Assembly: GCA_008711295.1 (NCBI GenBank)
Contig: VUYV01000020.1
Location: forward strand, 869,558-933,557
DNA from: Anarhynchus alexandrinus
Lineage: Eukaryota > Chordata > Aves > Charadriiformes > Charadriidae
DNA length: 64,000 nucleotides
Reading direction: 5' to 3'
Position 1 is the first letter of the stretch. Every line of letters starts with the position of its first letter. The position numbers and the translations under genes are program-made. The notes under the pieces are model-generated. The model was not told where the DNA came from. It saw only the letters and a list, made by a program, of their open reading frames with translations, and made no database searches. Below, one piece after another: positions 57,985 through 64,000 of the stretch.

Positions 57985-58755
57985 GTGTGCAGTTGCAAAT
58001 TAAGTTCAACAGAGGGAAATGCAAAGTCCTGCACGGGGAGGGAATAGTCCCGTGTACCAGCACAGGCTGGATGCCAAATGCGTGAAAAGTAACTCTGCAG
58101 AGACTGGCCTGAGGTCCTCAGCTGAGCCCCAGTCAACAAGGTGTCCTTGCAGCACAGGCCAGCAGTGTTCAGGGCTATGTAGCAAGCACATTAGCCAGCA
58201 GGCTGAGTGAAGTGACCTTTCGCTCTCTTCAGCACTTGTGAGACCACACCTGGAGTGCCATGTCCAGTTCTGGCCTTGCTCGTAGAGGAAAAACTTGAGA
58301 GAGCCCACCTTTGGTGGTGTAGGTCCAGCAAGCTGCCAGGAGACTGGAGCACATAATGTACAAGGAGAGACAGAGAGACCTGGGCTTTTCAGCTTGGAGA
58401 AGAGAAGGCAAAGGGTGGGGTCCTACTGCTACCTACCTAGGGGAGAGCGAAGGAAAAATGGACCCAGACTTGTCTTGGAGGAGCAACAGTTGAAGGAGAA
58501 AAGGTAATGGATGCAAACTGCAACAAGGGAAATTCTGGTTAGATATGAGGAGAAATTACTTCACCATGAAGGTATTCAGACACTGGGACAGGAGCCCAGA
58601 GAGGATGTGGGATCTCCATCCTTGGAGGCATTCAAAATTTGACAGGAACAAGGAAGGCAATGAGCAACCTCACCTACATGTACCTGCTCTGAGCAGGAGG
58701 TGTGATGAGCTGGCCTTCAGGTGTCCCTTCCAACCTGTGTATCATGTGGCCCTAT
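57985..58755 (+). mobile_element. Decayed CR1 LINE 3' end
   Basis: A degenerate but collinear series of CR1 landmarks: aagttcaacagagggaaatg, gtgagaccacacctggag, ttcagcttggagaagagaag, agatatgaggagaaattac, ccatccttggaggcattc and cccttccaacctgtg. The frame is broken by many stops and indels, so it is older than the CR1 at 22924. It lies just upstream of the epoxide hydrolase leader and could limit or contribute to its promoter region. Confidence 0.85.
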
Positions 58756-61700
58756 TCCATGTGCAGCTGTGATTTGCAGCAGCCAAAACAAAAAGGAAAA
58801 TTTAAGTTTTTCATTTTCCATGGAAGTCAATGCTTTGTTTTAGCTCAGGGAACTAGATTTCATTTCCTTCATAGTCAGTAAAGTCTTACTGGATAAAGGC
58901 TTCTCCTTCCTAAATTGTTGCAGTGTCCTTGCTGTGCTTCACTGTAGGAATAGCGAGGTTTTACTGTCAGAGGGAATGATTCCTATCTCTACACAATGCT
59001 CAAAGTGAAGTAGCATCACCAGTGAGATCTGTGGTGACTAGGTGTCATACTGCTGTGAGTTCATATGCAGCCACTGTGCCATCAAAAAGACCCATCAGGA
59101 AGAAGAGCTTTTAAATCCTTCATTTGGTTGAGGTTCAATTTATTGCTCCACCATAGCTATTTCTGGTTATGTCCATCTGGGATTACTTAGCTTTAAGGTT
59201 CCATTTCCCAGACAAAATCAGGTCTCTTGAGGCGTCTTCGAAGACGGTATCCCTGATTGCGAAGGGACTATAGTCAGAAGACTGGAGAATTATTAGCAAT
59301 AAGAGGAAAGAATTACAACCCATGTGGAAGGTAGCTGAGGACCCCTGTAAGGTGTCAGGCTGTGATGTCACCAGGAGACAAAAGAGACCTTGGGAATATT
59401 CTATTTCTTACTTAGCACTGGGAAAAAACATGAAGGCTGGCAGAGGAAGGTCTGGCTTAAACATCTGAGAGTGAAATTATCTATACCAGGAATGTGGAAA
59501 GAGAGCCAGCAGAGCTAGTTAAGGCTGCAGAAAAAAGATACAAGTTTCTGCTCTCTGTCTAAAAGATTTGGGAGAATCAGAACAGCTTTTGCTTAAGATA
59601 TAAGGGCACACACCAAGGCCATTAAGACCCTGGGGCTAAAAGGCAACAAAACCCCACTGATAAATCCGAAAGAGCTGAGATGCCAGGATCCCATCTACTG
59701 AAATGCAGGGTATGTGCAGGAGTTTTGATGGAGTGCTGGTGGGCAGAGATCAAAGTGTCCCAGAGGAAATTCCGACTTGGGATGCTGCAGCAGCTTCTCC
59801 GTGGAAAACAAGTTTTTTTTCCCCCTCACTGTCACAACCTCTAGTGGCCAAAATGCACAACAAACCCAGGCAGAAACTGCTTGCTGGAGTCAACAAGGCT
59901 GCCTCCCACGAGATTTTGATGCATGTTCCATAAATGGAAAGGGGAATCCCACAGGAAAGGAGCTGCAAAAGTGTCTCAGAGCATCTCCCTGCACTGGGGC
60001 AGGATCCTATATCCTTAATGACAGATGTCTTAGAAAATAGTTTTTAAAAAGCCTCCTCAGAGCACTAGTAGAAAGTTTTCTGCCTGTGTCCCAGTGCCTA
60101 TTTTTTGCTGGTTCAGCTGCTATTCTGGCATGAGTTTAAAAAAAAAAAAAAGAGAGAATAACATTTGATATACTGTATCTAAACAATTGCATCTCTGTCT
60201 AAACTTCCAATTGCTGCCATCCTGCGGTCCCTCTACAAATGGCATCATTTTATAAAGGGATTTAATATGTTTCCGTTGCACAAATCACATACTAACAGAG
60301 AGCTTTGTTCCCTATGTTTTTCTCTTGCTCTTTTCACTGGTTTGCAGGATCACCCCTGCAGCAGCGATAGAAAATGCGCACATGGAAATGTTACCGTAAT
60401 GTATTTTTTCAGCTGTTTTAGCAGCTGCATACAAGCAGGAGGAGCCAAACATAACATAACCCGCCAGCTCTCCCAGGCCCATTCACTAATGCTGGCCTAG
60501 TGTGACCTGCTGCTGGGGAAAGCACCCCAAGGCCAAGCAGCAGTTCTGCGAATTCTGGGTGCCCTCTAGTGGGAAAGACGAGCTCAGAGTACACGTAATA
60601 CTTTTTTTCCTATTTGGGCTTTTTTTTTTTTTCTATTTTGGACTTTCTGTTTTTCTCATTGCCAATTGCATATAATCGTAATCCAAGCCTCATAAATACT
60701 ATTAGTACTGAAATGTGAGACACGGGGAGGAAAGCTGGCGACTTCTGGTTATGAAATGAGCTAATGAACAGGGGTAAGAATGAAGCACGAAAGCTTTGAA
60801 CATAGCTCTTTTACAGCCTGAGAAGTGTGGCAACTTGGAAATGATTATTCTGACCTTTAGAGCCATTGCAAAGCCCTTGCTGGGATTTATGGCCCCAGCC
60901 GTAACGCACTGCCGTTCATCTTACAGCGTGAAGTCTTTGCTGCATAATTTTCCTTTTGCATGCACAAAATCAGGTTCACTGTCTTAAAAATATTACTAGA
61001 GAGCAAATGGTGCTCAGTAACAGGGGATCTTTATTAACATGGTCTCCTGACTTATACCAGGGACCAGTTATCTCCTTTTTATCTGGTCAGTGGCCACTAC
61101 CAGTGAGCTGCTGGCCAGCGATGTTGCAGGGCAGGGAAAGCTGGGAGATTCAGATCTCCCCTCTGCTTCTCCAGGCTCCTGCAACCCTGCTTGACACATG
61201 GTATCATGCTGTCTTAGAACTTCACCTTCTTCCTTTGCTTTTAAGGAAGGTCCTTAATGCTAACAAGGCTTTCCTTTGCTTTACTGGATCTTTGCTCCCA
61301 CAGGCTAAACATACCAAATGCTGTTATTTCTCTGCATGATTTCTGAAAGTGAAGCACAAAAATGAAGCACAGGTCCAAGCTGGGACTGTCCATGCACATG
61401 CAACTCTTCTCAATTGGTATTGTATGAAAAAAAACCCTGCCCAGAAATGGGATCGCATAGGAAAAATCGGGAGACCTTACCATGTGTGGCTGTGTCCCGG
61501 GGGTTAAGGAATAGCCCGAAGCACATCACCCTGCCTGCAATGGATGAACAAAGTATTCACCTTCCCAGTGAAGTCTCAGGACATTCAGCTGTTTGGCTAG
61601 AGATTTGTTTTGCCAAAGTCTACTCAAAAGAGTAGACTCAAAGACCTCTACTCAAAGACCAAAGTCTACTCAAGCCCTGAATGGCAGGCTCTATGCTCAG

Positions 61701-64000
61701 CCTCAGTGATCATGTCCCTGGAGAAAACACTGAGCTTCTAAGCACTTCCAAGCTGTTAATTCCTGAATCTTATTAACAAGAGCCAGCTCAAACATCTGAG
61801 AGTAGATCGCAGCAACACCTTGCTCCTGCCTCCACCAGCAGCTAGCCCACGAGGCCACTGTGCTGCTCCACGGTATCTTATATAAAACTCAGATTGCAGG
61901 AGCAATGAACAACTTGGGAGGTCAAGGGACAACCTCTCCCATCCCTTCCTGCCCCTTCACAAATGCTTCTTTCTTGCCTTGAAAGCCCATCATCATTTCT
62001 GCAATTACCTTCTCCCCATCACCTTCTCTTCAGTCCTCTTCTCTGCACTGTAAGTGAAATAAAAGTGTTTTCCCAGCTGGAAATGGCCCCTTCTCTGCCT
62101 TCCTTATTCTCAGAAGACCTCACAAATGTTTCACTGCTACCTCCAGCAAGGACTAGACCCTTCTGTTGCTAATTAGGGACCTAAGAGGTTCCCCCCGGGC
62201 ACTTCCCAGTGAAACCGAGCCCATTAAATGAATGGCAGGCAACATCTTTGGGGGTGGGGAGCAAAGTTACACAACAGCTGCTTGGAAACAGGCAGTTTGT
62301 TACGTGTGCTCGTTTTAGAGACTCAGCAACATTAAAAACAAAAGAAACTTTCAAGTCCAAACCAGTGTATTTAGGTCACTGATACCCTGGGGATAATCTC
62401 GGGGATATTGGTGGTGGGAGGCAGGCAGTAGGAGCTGGGAGCTTGTGCTCAGAGCCCAGATGCGCAAAACATGATGTTCCCTGCATGTGTATGGGTGTAT
62501 GGGTCCTATCTGTGCTCTGGGATATGAGTCCTGCTGTGCTGTGTTGTAGGATTGTTACTCCTGGAGCGTAATGTGAGACAGAGCCCTCTTGGGCTTGGAC
62601 AAATTGCTGGTGTTTTGGTAAGTGAGGGTGGTGGAGGCTTGTGGCCTCAGCTCAGCTAACGCCGATGCCCAGCAGCCTGGACATGAGGAGTTTCTTACAC
62701 AGAAGGAAGCTCCATACAATCAGCACAGATACAATTTTAAACCCTGGTCAGTTATGCCCTTTAAGTCTTACGATCTTAGGAGTGGGTTGTGTATATCTCC
62801 TGCAACTGTTGCTCCAAGCCATGTAAAATTACCATGCAAAGAAAGCAAGAATCATTAAAACAAAAGGATGCAACTGACCAAAGGCACTTGAGGGAGGGAC
62901 TAGTCTTAAGATCTGTAGGAAAATATAGATATAAATATCTTTTGGAAAAGAATACCCTGGGCGATTTGTCATTACTGTAGTGACAGAAGCATTGGTGGCA
63001 GAAACAAAGGCCTTATCTTCAGGTGAATCTTATCAGTTCTTATCTGCAGATGAATCAGTATGCGTAGGAGTTCTATACTCAATAATTTATTTAGTTTAAC
63101 AAAAAAATCTCTAAAAAAGCAACTATCGTATTTGGCTGAGGCACAAAGAAATGGCAGAGAATGATCTCCATCCTTTTCAATGACAATAACCCCTGCTGAG
63201 GATACTGTAATAGCAACTATTATCACAGGCCAGATCCCAAGTTCCTTTTCTCCATCCATATCTTGGCAAACTCCTGATCTTGCTTGTGCTGGGCATCAGT
63301 GCTGAGTGGCTGCGAGGGGTAGGTGCAGTGCAGGAGAGGGGCAGGTTGTCTCTGTCCTGTTGCTCTGCCATAGCTCTGCATAGCCAACTTCCTGAGACTA
63401 GACTTCAGAGGAAAAAGGAGAAACCGAAATCTAAGCATGGGTTTTGCAGAGACATCAGCTGAGCATTAGGCACCTGCAGAGCTCCCATGATCGGTACGGG
63501 AGGCAGCCGAGGGGCTGCTGGAGCATGTGAGCTCCCCTTTGCAGGCCTGAAGAAACATGCAAGAGGAGATGCGCTTTTTGAGAAGTTGATCTCATGATGT
63601 GTTCACTGGAAATTTTGGAAAGTTTTCTGCTCTAATCCTGTGCGTTATTTCCTCCTGGTTTGGGAACTGTACTAGCGATTTGGAAATATTTATGTGGCCT
63701 CCTTTCTGAATAATTATTTATTTCTCTATGGTTTTTCCTACTGTCCATTATTAGTTGTTATGCCTACATTGCATAACAACAACAGTAACATGAAGAAACT
63801 CTTCAGGTCCAGAGCCATTAAGAAATTGAAGACTGAATCAGCTGAACTGCTAACATAAGGATATGATTTTCATTTTTCATTAAAAACAGCTAGTCTGGAA
63901 AACCATGGATGTTTGAGTATAATGTAATAACAGAACTGCAGACATCTTATCTAAAGAAAATAGCACTATGGACCTTGAGCCTTATACGAGGACCCACAAA
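58756..64000. other. Intergenic region without recognisable genes
   Basis: About 5.2 kb upstream of the epoxide hydrolase gene. Open frames are short (127 codons at most), lack recognisable domains and show no exon-like conservation that I can identify. A-rich and T-rich runs occur near 60130, 60601 and 60619. A small hairpin lies at 61617-61638. Exons of a neighbouring gene with low conservation could be missed. Confidence 0.55.
61617..61638. repeat. Perfect 9-bp hairpin within a short motif cluster
   Basis: agtctactc and gagtagact flank an AAAA loop, giving a perfect 9 bp stem. Related ctactcaaagac units follow up to about 61675. It lies in gene-free DNA and is probably a small local duplication. 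Confidence 0.8.

Noticed and set aside
1..64000. tRNA, rRNA, miRNA hairpin, CRISPR array, prophage or other exotic system
   Set aside because: I read both strands and saw no cloverleaf, conserved rRNA segment, regularly spaced repeats or viral gene set. All strong coding signals belong to five known vertebrate genes and CR1 fragments.

Overview
The window is nuclear DNA from a bird or a close sauropsid relative. It carries intron-split vertebrate genes with canonical GT-AG junctions, GC-rich CpG-island promoters, and CR1 LINE fragments, one ending in the ATTCTATGATT tail typical of CR1. Five conserved protein genes can be reconstructed exon by exon. I found no RNA gene, CRISPR array, prokaryotic element or novel system. 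The region is an ordinary housekeeping locus matching the mammalian XPO5-POLH-GTPBP2-MAD2L1BP cluster, plus an epoxide hydrolase gene.

Layout: 1-19267 (minus) holds the N-terminal half of XPO5 (exportin-5, exons 1-17, 615 codons); the rest lies off the left edge. Exons 6-12 occur twice (5968-10146 and 10752-14943), inside two nearly identical 4.8 kb blocks that meet at a single N (10320). This looks like two alleles placed in tandem by the assembler. From a 340 bp CpG-rich interval with NRF1-type palindromes, POLH (DNA polymerase eta) leaves on the plus strand (19608-29919, 10 exons, 694 aa). Its long intron 4 holds a large inverted repeat, a CR1 fragment and an 84 bp tandem duplication. After 2 kb without a recognisable gene comes GTPBP2 (minus, 34256-43039, 12 exons), whose start codon is lost at the single-N gap at 43040. 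A second CpG island (about 42.5-44.4 kb) separates it from MAD2L1BP (p31comet; plus, 44041-45464, 2 exons, 274 aa). A complete microsomal epoxide hydrolase gene (EPHX1 type, minus, 47441-57535, 477 aa) faces MAD2L1BP tail to tail, and their poly(A) signals are only about 30 bp apart. Its start codon appears to be split by an intron. From 57985 to 64000 there is a decayed CR1 and then no recognisable gene.

The genes form two head-to-head pairs (XPO5/POLH and GTPBP2/MAD2L1BP) and two convergent junctions (POLH/GTPBP2 and MAD2L1BP/EPHX1). Their jobs are separate: pre-miRNA export, translesion synthesis, a translational-type GTPase linked to ribosome rescue, spindle-checkpoint silencing and epoxide detoxification. 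Single Ns at 10320, 18343, 19087, 36082 and 43040 behave as gaps of unknown size; at least four sit beside duplicated, truncated or missing sequence.
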